Positions 1-6,587 of a stretch of DNA of 7,457 nucleotides are shown piece after piece. The position numbers were made by a program, and so were the translations under genes. The DNA comes from an uncultured Prevotella sp. (GTDB lineage Bacteria; Bacteroidota; Bacteroidia; Bacteroidales; Bacteroidaceae), in NCBI GenBank assembly GCA_937880835.1, contig CALGRN010000138.1, forward strand, positions 1-7,457, read 5' to 3'. The notes beneath the pieces are model-generated. The model saw only the letters and a program-made list of their open reading frames with translations, made no database searches and was not told where the DNA came from. Position 1 is the first letter of the stretch. Every line of letters starts with the position of its first letter.

Positions 1-98
1 ACTAACCCCGAATCAACCAAACGTTTAATTCTTACTGAAAGAGTTGCCTCAGTAATATGAAGTTTTTGAGCTATTTTTGCGATAATAAAAAACGATAT
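1..98 (-). pseudogene. MarR-like winged-helix fragment, no start codon
   Basis: On the minus strand, positions 98 down to 1 read without a stop as a peptide ending KIAQKLHITEATLSVRIKRL followed by VDSGLV. This has the pattern of a MarR-type helix-turn-helix: an IAxxL first helix, a T(E)ATLS turn and recognition helix, then a KRLxxxGLV transition into the wing. The frame continues off the left edge. Going upstream it stays open only to a stop codon at 168-170, and no ATG, GTG or TTG occurs in that stretch, which overlaps the start of the phosphoribohydrolase gene on the other strand. The roughly 40 residues that normally precede this helix in MarR proteins are not seen in any frame. It could be the 5'-truncated remnant of a regulator gene, or a chance antisense reading. 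The motif match is visible; the pseudogene status is inference. Confidence 0.4.
72..79 (+). promoter_or_regulatory. Bacteroidetes-type -7 box of the LOG-family gene
   Basis: TATTTTTG matches the Bacteroidetes -7 consensus TAnnTTTG and lies 19 bp before the ATG at 99. No TTTG stands at the usual 19 to 21 bp upstream; the nearest partial match is TTG at 44-46, which is too far. The box places transcription start near 85, downstream of the in-frame ATG at 57, so it favours the ATG at 99 as the true start. The same octamer occurs in the better-supported promoter at 3436-3466. Confidence 0.5.
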
Positions 99-635
99 AT
101 GAGAATAGCAATATTTTGTTCTGCCAACGAAAATATAGACAAAGAGTATTTTCGTTTGACAGAGGAATTAGGACAATGGTGTGCCGAAAATGGGCATACT
201 GTTGTTTACGGAGGATGCAACATGGGACTTATGGAATGTGTTGCGAAGTCTGCCCACGATGCAGGAGGGCAGACAATAGGCATAGTTCCCTCCATTATAG
301 AGAAGAACGGAAAACTGTCCGACTATGTTGATGTGCATATTCCTTGTGACAATCTGAACGACAGAAAAGAGCTGATGACAAACAAAAGCGACGTTTTCAT
401 CGCGCTTCCGGGCGGTATAGGTACGATAGACGAAGTGTTTACCGTATTGGCTTCGGCTACGATAGGGTATCACAACAAATGCGTTATATTATATAACATG
501 TGCGGTTTTTGGAATTCCTTGATTGCCGTTCTTGACGATTTGAAGAACAAAGGAATGATAAGAGGAGATTATGAGAAGCACCTTTCGATAGCCGAAAACC
601 TCGATGAAATCGACGAAATTATAAAAAACATATAA
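99..635 (+). CDS. LOG-family (TIGR00730) nucleotide 5'-monophosphate phosphoribohydrolase
   Basis: A 178-residue Rossmann-fold protein of the LOG / TIGR00730 family. Characterised members split the N-glycosidic bond of cytokinin riboside or other purine nucleoside 5'-monophosphates, giving free base and ribose 5-phosphate; in most bacteria the natural substrate is uncertain. Counted from the ATG at 99, residues 1-10 form the first beta strand (MRIAIFCSAN), VYGGCNMGLM (36-45) is the family's YGGGxxGLM loop with Cys for the third Gly, NDRKELM (87-93) carries the conserved Arg-Lys, and PGGIGTIDE (104-112) is the PGGxGTxxE signature with the catalytic Glu. The length is normal for short family members. 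An in-frame ATG at 57 would add 14 residues, but it lies upstream of the -7 box and before the strand where the family normally begins. It converges on the flavodiiron gene and shares its terminator. It appears to be monocistronic and cytosolic. Confidence 0.9.
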   Translation: MRIAIFCSANENIDKEYFRLTEELGQWCAENGHTVVYGGCNMGLMECVAKSAHDAGGQTIGIVPSIIEKNGKLSDYVDVHIPCDNLNDRKELMTNKSDVFIALPGGIGTIDEVFTVLASATIGYHNKCVILYNMCGFWNSLIAVLDDLKNKGMIRGDYEKHLSIAENLDEIDEIIKNI

Positions 636-693
636 CATTCTCCACCTTTATTCTATACCAATCAGCAAACAAAGGATTTTCCTTTCTTATGAA

Positions 694-748
694 ATAAAAC
701 GGAGTCGATGCAGTTTGACACAATCAAACTGCATCGACTCCGTTTTAT
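694..748. terminator. Bidirectional intrinsic terminator between convergent genes
   Basis: This is a perfect 25-bp inverted repeat: arms 694-718 and 724-748 around the 5-nt loop CACAA. The arms begin ATAAAACGGAG and end CTCCGTTTTAT, so the hairpin has an A run on one flank and a T run on the other, giving a U tract whichever strand is transcribed. It lies 58 bp after the phosphoribohydrolase stop (+) and 26 bp after the flavodiiron stop (-), as expected for a terminator serving both. A weaker 6-bp inverted repeat, GCATAC/GTATGC at 753-758 and 770-775, lies between it and the flavodiiron stop codon. Confidence 0.9.
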
Positions 749-774
749 GTTTGCATACAGCGTATTGCCGTATG

Positions 775-1974
775 CTATTTTCTTTCCGAAATAAGACGTT
801 CAGCCATTGCCTTGCCCAATGCCTCGCATTGCGCCGCTGTTGTCTCATCGAGAGCTTGTTTCATGTCAACGGGATTGCCTATTGCTTCAAAATGCAGATG
901 ATTGTCATTCCATTCCTGTATTTTCGAAACCGCTTTGCTTGCCCATCCGTGACTTCCGAACCAGCCTATAACATGATTTTTAATGTCTCTGTTCGCTATT
1001 TCGCTGAGCAAAACATCCATTTCATGATACAAACCGGTATTGTATGTAGGTGCGCCCACTATTATTGCTTTATATCTGAACACGTCTCGCAGGATGTACG
1101 AATGATGAGTTTTCGACACATTATAAAGCACGATATTCTTTATTCCCGCACGACTTGCCGCACGTGCGATAGTCTCTGCCATGCGCTCAGTGTTGCCGTA
1201 CATCGTTCCGTAGCATATAACGATACCCTCATCAGCATCGTAACGGCTCATTCTGTCATACATTCCGACCACCTTTTCGAGATGTTCGTGCCACACAGGA
1301 CCATGCGTAGAGCATATATAGTCTATCTTTACGCCGCTCAGTTTCTTCAATGCGTTCTGTACGGGGATGCCATATTTTCCTACGATATTGCTGTAATAGC
1401 GTATCATTTCAAGCCAGAAGCCGTCACAATTCATATCCTTATCAATGATACCTCCGTTCAATGCACCGAAGCATCCGAATGCATCTCCCGAGAAAAGGAT
1501 ATTGTCTGTGACGTCAAGCGTCATCATAGTCTCGGGCCAATGCACCATAGGCGTCATGTAGAAGTTGAGAACATGATGTCCAAGTTCGATGGAATCGCCG
1601 TTTTTCACTTCTATTTTGTTTTCCTCAATACCATAGAATCCTTTCAGCATTTCAAACGTTTTCTTGTTTCCTATTATCTGTACTTCGGGATAATATTTCT
1701 TGAAAAGCGCGAGCGAACCGCTATGGTCAGGCTCCATGTGGTTTATTACGAGATAGTCTATCTTGCGGTCTCCGATGACGCGGCGTATATTCTCGATGAA
1801 CTGAACGAAGAAACTTACATCGACAGTGTCTATCAAACACACCTTTTCGTCATCGATAATGTATGAGTTGTATGATACTCCGTCAGGCAAGGGCCATAAT
1901 CCTTCAAATAGATTTTTGTTGCGATCATTGATTCCTACATAATGAACGTTGTTCTTTATTTGTGTCATATTCAT
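775..1974 (-). CDS. fprA: Flavodiiron protein (class A, FprA-type O2/NO reductase)
   Basis: A 399-residue cytosolic flavodiiron protein, which reduces O2 to water and/or NO to N2O and so protects anaerobes. The N-terminal metallo-beta-lactamase-like domain (about 1-245) has all six expected iron ligands: His79, Glu81 and Asp83 in NHMEPDH, His145 in PMVHWPE, Asp164 in FSGDAFG and His224 in STHGP. The C-terminal flavodoxin-like domain (about 250-395) has the FMN phosphate loop YGTMYGNTE (255-263) and the APTYNTGLYHEM segment near 308-319. The length matches class A proteins: there is no C-terminal rubredoxin or flavin-reductase domain, so electrons must come from a separate rubredoxin or reductase not seen here. 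The protein begins MNMTQ, so Met1 (1974) and Met3 are both possible starts. It lies 2 bp downstream of the PfkB kinase stop codon and has no room for its own promoter there, so it should be the second gene of that operon. Whether O2 or NO is preferred cannot be told from sequence. Confidence 0.95.
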   Translation of the reverse strand: MNMTQIKNNVHYVGINDRNKNLFEGLWPLPDGVSYNSYIIDDEKVCLIDTVDVSFFVQFIENIRRVIGDRKIDYLVINHMEPDHSGSLALFKKYYPEVQIIGNKKTFEMLKGFYGIEENKIEVKNGDSIELGHHVLNFYMTPMVHWPETMMTLDVTDNILFSGDAFGCFGALNGGIIDKDMNCDGFWLEMIRYYSNIVGKYGIPVQNALKKLSGVKIDYICSTHGPVWHEHLEKVVGMYDRMSRYDADEGIVICYGTMYGNTERMAETIARAASRAGIKNIVLYNVSKTHHSYILRDVFRYKAIIVGAPTYNTGLYHEMDVLLSEIANRDIKNHVIGWFGSHGWASKAVSKIQEWNDNHLHFEAIGNPVDMKQALDETTAAQCEALGKAMAERLISERK

Positions 1975-1976
1975 TT

Positions 1977-2921
1977 TTATAATTTAGTAAATTCCTCTTT
2001 CATTCTATTTCCGAACTCTGTTGAAACATAGTTATAAAGCCCTTTGCAGCATTCGGCAGAAAACCGTTGTGCGCATTCTATAACTTTGTCCCATTGTTCT
2101 TCCGTCATACCTTTGTTTAAAACATCGCGTGTTATGCCATGTTTGAGCAGTCCGAATATAAACCCTGCGTTGAAATTATCACCTGCTCCTATCGTGCTTA
2201 CAGTTTCCGTTTCCACTGCGGGATATTCTTTTCTGAAACCGTTTTCTGCTCTCAATACCACCGGTTTTGCCCCATTGGTGTATATAAACCTTTTGCAATA
2301 GAACGAAATCTCTGCATTATATACTCTGTCAGGGTCGTCGATGCGATACAAAACCTTAAAATCCTCACTGCTTCCACGCACAAAATCGGCATATTCGAGG
2401 TTCTCTATCAAGTTAGGAGTAATCTTCATGATGTCGTTTTTATGAGCTTCGCGGAAGTTTACGTCATAATATATCAGTGCACCATGATTGCGAGCATACT
2501 CCAACAAGCCCATAACCTGCGGGCGGATGACGGGGTTTACCGCATAATAAGAACTGAAAACCACGATGTCTTCGGGCTGTATGTCAGGATAAACGAAATC
2601 CAGTTGGTCGTGAGGATGGTCCTTATAGAAAAGATATTGTGCGTCATTGTTTTCGTCAAGGAATGCCAGCGAGATAGGCGATTTGCTTTCGTGAAACACG
2701 TTTACATTATCAGCGTTGACGCCGTTTTCTTTCAGAAACGTTATTATATAATCCCCCACACGGTCGTTTCCTGCTTCGCTTATGAAGGTGGTGTTAATGC
2801 CCGAGCGTCCCAATGAAACTATCCCGTTGAACGTTGAACCTCCCGGATAAGCTCCTATGGGCTGTTCATTCTTGAAAATAATGTCGAGAACAGTCTCTCC
2901 GATACCTATAACTTTGCGCAT
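1977..2921 (-). CDS. PfkB-family carbohydrate kinase
   Basis: A 314-residue ribokinase/PfkB-fold sugar kinase, which transfers the ATP gamma-phosphate to a sugar or sugar-like alcohol in the cytosol. It opens with the beta strand RKVIGIGETVLDII. The substrate-side signature PGGSTFN (26-32) is followed by the lid region, YDVNFRE (152-158) corresponds to the family's D-x-N-x-R strand, and TIGAGDNFNAGFIFG (243-257) is the second PfkB signature, whose Asp248 is the catalytic base and which forms the anion hole. Length is typical. Fructokinase-like activity is the usual guess for such proteins in Bacteroidales, but nothing here fixes the substrate. It is the first gene of an operon with the flavodiiron protein. 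The ATG at 2921 lies about 15 nt after the predicted transcription start, a typical short Bacteroidetes leader, and starts directly at the first strand of the fold. Confidence 0.92.
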   Translation of the reverse strand: MRKVIGIGETVLDIIFKNEQPIGAYPGGSTFNGIVSLGRSGINTTFISEAGNDRVGDYIITFLKENGVNADNVNVFHESKSPISLAFLDENNDAQYLFYKDHPHDQLDFVYPDIQPEDIVVFSSYYAVNPVIRPQVMGLLEYARNHGALIYYDVNFREAHKNDIMKITPNLIENLEYADFVRGSSEDFKVLYRIDDPDRVYNAEISFYCKRFIYTNGAKPVVLRAENGFRKEYPAVETETVSTIGAGDNFNAGFIFGLLKHGITRDVLNKGMTEEQWDKVIECAQRFSAECCKGLYNYVSTEFGNRMKEEFTKL

Positions 2922-2941
2922 CTGTTTTAATTTGTGTGGTG

Positions 2942-2972
2942 CAAAGATAATGCAATTAGCTTGAAGGACAAA
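2942..2972 (-). promoter_or_regulatory. Bacteroidetes sigma-ABfr-type promoter of the pfkB-fprA operon
   Basis: Read on the minus strand, TTTG (2972-2969), a 19-bp spacer, then TATCTTTG (2949-2942) matches the Bacteroidetes primary promoter TTTG-N19-21-TAnnTTTG exactly. Transcription should start near 2936, about 15 nt before the kinase ATG at 2921. No second promoter core is seen before the flavodiiron gene. Confidence 0.8.
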
Positions 2973-3052
2973 GGAACATTAATTATTTTTTGATTTAAGG
3001 CAGAGTTTTTAGATGTTGTGACAAGGCTTCGGGTCTATTGCCTGAAACGTTG

Positions 3053-3081
3053 CGGAAACATGGAAAAACCTGCTGTTTCCG
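3053..3081. other. Small hairpin in the divergent intergenic region
   Basis: An 8-bp inverted repeat, CGGAAACA (3053-3060) and TGTTTCCG (3074-3081), encloses 13 nt. It lies upstream of the kinase promoter and is not followed by a T run on either strand, so it is not an obvious terminator. It could be an operator dyad or chance. Apart from this, the kinase promoter, the 83-bp repeat and the glycosyltransferase promoter, I see no gene or named element in the 561 bp between 2922 and 3482. Confidence 0.25.
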
Positions 3082-3161
3082 AGTCTTGAAGCATTGATTG
3101 GCACAAGTTCTATAAATTCATTTTGATACAGTTGAAAACAACGTGTATATAAGACGTATTC

Positions 3162-3244
3162 CAAAAGCTATTGTTTTGCATTGCAAAAGTTATCCTTTTG
3201 AGTCATGAAAGTTATTCTTTTACACTGCAAAACAATAGCTTTTG
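3162..3244 (+). repeat. 83-bp modular intergenic repeat, copy 1
   Basis: The element consists of four 17-bp modules separated by exactly 5 bp: CAAAAGCTATTGTTTTG (3162-3178), CAAAAGTTATCCTTTTG (3184-3200), TGAAAGTTATTCTTTTA (3206-3222) and CAAAACAATAGCTTTTG (3228-3244). The first three are direct repeats; the fourth is the exact reverse complement of the first. With the adjoining bases the terminal inverted repeat is 19 bp perfect (3162-3180 with 3226-3244) and extends to 22 of 23 at 3158-3180 with 3226-3248. Each module is itself a dyad of about 5 bp around the 7-nt centre GYTATYS. A second 83-bp copy lies at 6588-6670. No target-site duplication or open reading frame is seen. The copy sits between divergent promoters, 193 bp before the promoter of the glycosyltransferase. 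It could be a small non-autonomous mobile repeat, a structured RNA or a protein-binding array. Confidence 0.85.
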
Positions 3245-3435
3245 AAATGCCGTTTTTTATGTCTTGAACTTCAATGTCATACAAAGTGATAATTGAAATT
3301 GTGTTTTCAGCGTAACGATAATGATAAATTCAATGAATAAAACGCATTTTACGTTGGAAAATAATAACACTTGTTACACAGAGACAAAATATGAATTGTT
3401 TTTTCGTATAAATCTTTATTCTGTCTGTATATATT

Positions 3436-3466
3436 TTTGTTTTTATTCAAAAAATACGTATTTTTG
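3436..3466 (+). promoter_or_regulatory. Bacteroidetes sigma-ABfr-type promoter of the glycosyltransferase gene
   Basis: TTTG (3436-3439), a 19-bp spacer and TATTTTTG (3459-3466) match the TTTG-N19-TAnnTTTG consensus exactly. The expected transcription start, near 3472, lies about 11 nt before the ATG at 3483. This shows that the in-frame ATG at 3321 lies upstream of the transcript and is not the start used. Confidence 0.8.
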
Positions 3467-3482
3467 CGAAAAACTTATAAAA

Positions 3483-4457
3483 ATGGCAGATAAAGACGGC
3501 GTCAGGCTTGTTATCGTAGTGCCTTGTTACAACGAGGAAGAGGTGCTTCCCGAGACGGTGAAGAGGCTTGTCGGACTTATGAACGGAATGCGTTCCGACG
3601 GTATGATAAGCGCAGACAGCAGAATACTTTTTGTGAATGACGGTTCTCGTGACAACACTTGGGAGATGATAAGCAGATATAACGAGACGGAAGATTATGT
3701 GTGCGGAGTAAATCTTGCAGGCAATGTGGGGCATCAGAATGCCCTTATGGCAGGACTGTACACGGCAAAAGAGCTTGGCGACGCAATAATATCAATAGAC
3801 GCAGACTTGCAAGACGACGTCAATATCATACCCGAAATGGTGCGTAAGTATAACGAAGGCTTCGATATTGTGTATGGAGTGCGACGCGAGAGACGTAAAG
3901 ACACCTTCTTCAAACGCAACACCGCTCTCGCTTTTTATCGCCTGATGCGCTCTCTCGGCGTAAAATCAATATACAATCATGCCGACTATCGGCTCATGAG
4001 CAGACGCGCAGTAGAGCAGCTTTGCAACTATCGTGAGCGCAATCTTTTCTTGCGTGGCATCGTTCCTCTTATAGGATACGACACCACTTCGGTTTATTAT
4101 GACAGGGCAGAGCGTTTCGCCGGCGAGAGCAAATACCCGTTAGGCAAGATGATAAACTTTGCCGTTGACGGTATAACATCATTCAGCACCAAGCCCGTGC
4201 GCATGATTCTGATGCTCGGAATAATATTCCTTTTCGTGGCACTGGGCATCCTTGCATATGTAATTCATGCAGTCATGACAGGTAATACCGTTCCCGGCTG
4301 GGCGTCAATAATTATCTCCTTATGGCTTGTAGGAGGCACGCTGCTGGTAGGAATGGGCATCATCGGCGAGTATGTGGGCAAGATTTACATAGAAGTAAAA
4401 GACCGCCCGAGATACAACATAGATGAAGTCCGGCTGAAAAAAGATGACCGAAGATAA
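3483..4457 (+). CDS. Membrane-bound family 2 glycosyltransferase (GtrB/DPM1-like)
   Basis: A 324-residue GT2 enzyme of the polyprenyl-phosphate type, predicted to transfer a sugar from a nucleotide donor to undecaprenyl phosphate at the inner face of the cytoplasmic membrane, supplying glycan or glycolipid modification. The GT-A domain covers about 8-235: VIVVPCYNEEEVL (10-22) starts the fold, VNDGSRDNTW (51-60) binds nucleotide, and DADLQDD (106-112) holds the metal-binding DxD. FLRGIVPLIGY (189-199) and the Arg-rich stretch with GESKYPLGKM (214-223) are typical of the GtrB/YkcC/DPM1 branch. Two transmembrane helices follow at about 239-263 and 274-297, then a basic cytoplasmic tail. The frame is open from 3321, but the promoter at 3436-3466 and the fold both favour the ATG at 3483. 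The sugar is unknown and no flippase gene is adjacent. It is probably co-transcribed with the downstream regulator, since the gap has no promoter core and no clear terminator. Confidence 0.92.
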   Translation: MADKDGVRLVIVVPCYNEEEVLPETVKRLVGLMNGMRSDGMISADSRILFVNDGSRDNTWEMISRYNETEDYVCGVNLAGNVGHQNALMAGLYTAKELGDAIISIDADLQDDVNIIPEMVRKYNEGFDIVYGVRRERRKDTFFKRNTALAFYRLMRSLGVKSIYNHADYRLMSRRAVEQLCNYRERNLFLRGIVPLIGYDTTSVYYDRAERFAGESKYPLGKMINFAVDGITSFSTKPVRMILMLGIIFLFVALGILAYVIHAVMTGNTVPGWASIIISLWLVGGTLLVGMGIIGEYVGKIYIEVKDRPRYNIDEVRLKKDDRR

Positions 4458-4613
4458 GTTTACAGATGCTTTCCGGCACGCAGAAATTAAGCATGAATGA
4501 CGTTTTAATACTGCTTTCGGAAAATGAAACTGCGAAAAAATAAATGAAAGAGAACACATAATGACGCACAGGAGAATAAAAATATCATGATTAATGCTTT
4601 TCAACGATTATAA
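4444..4613 (+). other. Chain of tiny stop-start coupled ORFs in the GT-regulator gap
   Basis: The stretch between the glycosyltransferase and the regulator is tiled by five short ATG-initiated ORFs: 4444-4500 (18 codons, overlapping the end of the glycosyltransferase), 4493-4543 (16), 4544-4561 (5), 4561-4590 (9) and 4587-4613 (8). Junctions are an 8-nt overlap, a direct TAAATG abutment, a TAATG overlap and an ATGA overlap; the last stop is 3 nt before the in-frame ATG at 4617 of the regulator. The gap has no TTTG, so no canonical promoter core. The arrangement could let terminating ribosomes re-initiate stepwise towards the regulator. In AT-rich DNA such a chain may also be chance, and none of the peptides resembles a known protein. 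Confidence 0.3.
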
Positions 4614-4646
4614 GGAATGCATCACAATTATTATCATTTTATAAAC

Positions 4647-6434
4647 ATGAAAAGGATTATTTCAATAATTTGGATGTCTGTTTTGATATGTTCAATGTCG
4701 GCAAACACAGCGGGAAAGGATTTCCGAAAAGATGTTTACGAACGTTGGGCAAAGCATTCCAATGAATATCTGATGCGTTTCGGTAATAGCAAAATGCTTG
4801 ATCCTGACATCCGTCAGAAAGATCTTGCGTTGCTGTGTTTCACTATTGTGTCCAATCGTTATACCTCCAATCAGTACAAAAAAGAAGATTTGCCGCTTAT
4901 TGTGAATGCCATGAACAGCATAGGATATATGTATATGTTTGTATATTATGACTATCCGAAGTCATATACGTCTCTCGATATGGCGCGAGAGATAGCCGAA
5001 CGCGAGCAAATGAATAAGGTTCTGCCGCGCATTTATTTGGATATGGCGTTGCTTAAAATGATTTCTAACGAGGCACAACAATCAAGAGCGAGAGTAGATG
5101 AGACAATTCGTGGATTGAAAAAGCCATTCTATGCCGCGCTTAAACAAAAAGATTGGAATATACTTATTATCGCATTGAGCAACATAGTTAATCTTTCTGT
5201 GGTTCCGGTAAATCAAACCGAGTCGATACAAAAGGAAATCGACATCTTCTATAAGCTCAATTTGCAAGACAGTATTCCGCAAGTGAAACATCTTTATTAT
5301 ACGTGCAAGGCTGCCGAGATGTTTAAAAAGAAAAATTACAGGAAAGCTTTGGAATATTATCGTAAAGCAGATAAATATATTTTTGTTAAACAAACGCCTG
5401 AGCGTTATAGGATACAAGACTTTATAAATATGGCTTATACGCATCGTAAATTGGGAGAGAACGACGAAGCCATTGCGCTTTTGAAAGACGGAGTTAATAT
5501 TGCCGTAAAGTATGATGCGAAAGATGCCATTGTCAATATATTGGAAGAGCTTTACTATATGTATAAGGATTTGGGGCAGAAGCATGCTGCCGACAGTGTG
5601 CAACTGCTCTATCTGAAACGTAAAGATGCTTTGCTGAACGAAAATCATTTGCTTAATTTGAATGAGATAGAGTTTCAATCTAATTTGAGAAAGGTCAGCG
5701 AGCAGATGAAAGAAGAGGTCCAACGTCGTAAGCTGCAATCCATATTGCTGTGGGTTACGGTTGTAATCGTTGTGATAATAATAATTTCTTTGCTCATGCT
5801 TTGGCACAGATACCGAGAAGTGCAGGATAGAAATCTGCATCTTTACAAGAAAAACGAGGAGAATCTGCGCACTGAAAAAGAAGCTAACAAGCAGCGTACA
5901 GAACTCGAAAAACAAGTCGATTTGCTTAAAGAAGAGATAAAAAATCTGTCTTCAAGCAGCAAAGTCGAGACGGATTACGACTCTGACGAAAATACAGAAA
6001 GCGCGAAACAGCAGGCAAATAAAAGCAAAGCGACGGCAAATTCTTCGCTTGATGAAGAATACAAAAACGTTATTATAAATCGTATAGAAAATGTAATGAC
6101 ATCATCGGATGATGTATATCTTGCAGACTTTTCGCTCAACCGACTGTCAGAATTGGTTGAAGCCAAACCGCGGCATGTATCTCAAATTGTGAATGAGAAG
6201 TACGGACACTTCTACGCAATATTGAATAACTATCGTATAAAGGAAGCATGCAGACGCTTTCACGACCCCAAATACTTTCATCTTTCAATAGAAGCTATAA
6301 GTCAGGGATTAGGTTTTAAATCGAGAAGCAACTTCGTACAGGTTTTTAAACGCATCACGGGACTTACTCCTTCTGAGTATCAGAAGCTGTCAAAAGCCGA
6401 TTTATTGCGTGATGAAACAGATGAAAGCGATTGA
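4647..6434 (+). CDS. Membrane-tethered TPR / AraC-type HTH transcriptional regulator
   Basis: A 595-residue one-protein sensor of a kind common in Bacteroidetes. From the ATG at 4647: a signal sequence (MKRIISIIWMSVLICSMSA, about 1-20); a helical presumed periplasmic region to about 360 with TPR-like units, the clearest being AAEMFKKKNYRKALEYYRKA (222-241) and the following MAYTHRKLGENDEAIALLK (262-280); one transmembrane helix at about 364-386 ending in the basic HRYR; a Lys/Glu-rich coiled coil (about 390-435); a polar Ser/Asp/Glu linker (about 435-470); and a C-terminal AraC domain with two HTHs, LNRLSELVEAKPRHVSQIVNE (497-517) and SIEAISQGLGFKSRSNFVQV (547-566), then FKRITGLTPSEYQK. An in-frame ATG at 4617 would add ten residues and bury the signal sequence, so 4647 is preferred. 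It has no kinase or receiver domain, so the signal would pass directly through the membrane to the DNA-binding domain. The ligand and targets are unknown; the glycosyltransferase upstream is a plausible operon partner. Confidence 0.88.
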   Translation: MKRIISIIWMSVLICSMSANTAGKDFRKDVYERWAKHSNEYLMRFGNSKMLDPDIRQKDLALLCFTIVSNRYTSNQYKKEDLPLIVNAMNSIGYMYMFVYYDYPKSYTSLDMAREIAEREQMNKVLPRIYLDMALLKMISNEAQQSRARVDETIRGLKKPFYAALKQKDWNILIIALSNIVNLSVVPVNQTESIQKEIDIFYKLNLQDSIPQVKHLYYTCKAAEMFKKKNYRKALEYYRKADKYIFVKQTPERYRIQDFINMAYTHRKLGENDEAIALLKDGVNIAVKYDAKDAIVNILEELYYMYKDLGQKHAADSVQLLYLKRKDALLNENHLLNLNEIEFQSNLRKVSEQMKEEVQRRKLQSILLWVTVVIVVIIIISLLMLWHRYREVQDRNLHLYKKNEENLRTEKEANKQRTELEKQVDLLKEEIKNLSSSSKVETDYDSDENTESAKQQANKSKATANSSLDEEYKNVIINRIENVMTSSDDVYLADFSLNRLSELVEAKPRHVSQIVNEKYGHFYAILNNYRIKEACRRFHDPKYFHLSIEAISQGLGFKSRSNFVQVFKRITGLTPSEYQKLSKADLLRDETDESD

Positions 6435-6475
6435 TTTTTCTTTCTTTTTTAATATTAGTAAACATATTTCCGAGT

Positions 6476-6515
6476 TTCTGCGATAATAAAAACAAAGTGA
6501 TTGCATATCGCAGAA
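6476..6515 (+). terminator. Hairpin after the regulator gene, possible terminator
   Basis: A 10-bp perfect inverted repeat, TTCTGCGATA (6476-6485) and TATCGCAGAA (6506-6515), with a 20-nt A-rich loop, lies 42 bp after the regulator stop codon. It has no T run after its right arm, so it is a weak terminator candidate; a T-rich tract (6433-6450) directly after the stop may contribute. Its role is uncertain. Confidence 0.35.
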
Positions 6516-6587
6516 GCCCGGCATGATTAAAGTGTTTGTTTTCATAAAATCACACCGATATTCCATACCCGAATAATCATTGATTTA

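Noticed and set aside
57..98. Upstream in-frame ATG at 57 as start of the LOG-family gene
   Set aside because: The TAnnTTTG -7 box at 72-79 lies downstream of it, the added 14 residues do not fit the family N-terminus, and this stretch reads better as part of the minus-strand HTH fragment.
715..1866. Long plus-strand open frame of 383 codons
   Set aside because: It is the antisense shadow of the flavodiiron gene; its Cys/His-rich translation shows no domain, and the opposite strand has a full set of conserved catalytic residues.
2139..2816. Plus-strand open frame of 225 codons
   Set aside because: Antisense shadow of the PfkB kinase, with no recognisable motifs.
3162..3244. The repeat as a CRISPR array
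   Set aside because: Modules are 17 bp with 5-bp spacers, far too short for CRISPR, and the last module is inverted; no cas gene is present.
3321..3482. Upstream in-frame ATG at 3321 as start of the glycosyltransferase
   Set aside because: It precedes the consensus promoter at 3436-3466, and the extra 54 residues are unlike GT2 N-termini, whereas the first strand of the fold begins soon after the Met at 3483.
5082..5915. Minus-strand open frame of 277 codons
   Set aside because: Antisense shadow of the TPR/AraC regulator; its hydrophobic composition mirrors the Lys/Glu-rich sense strand.
6479..6492. 14-base identity TGCGATAATAAAAA with positions 78-91
   Set aside because: It is short and A-rich, lies in unrelated contexts (5' end of a gene versus a hairpin after a gene), and has no shared flanks, so chance is the simplest explanation.
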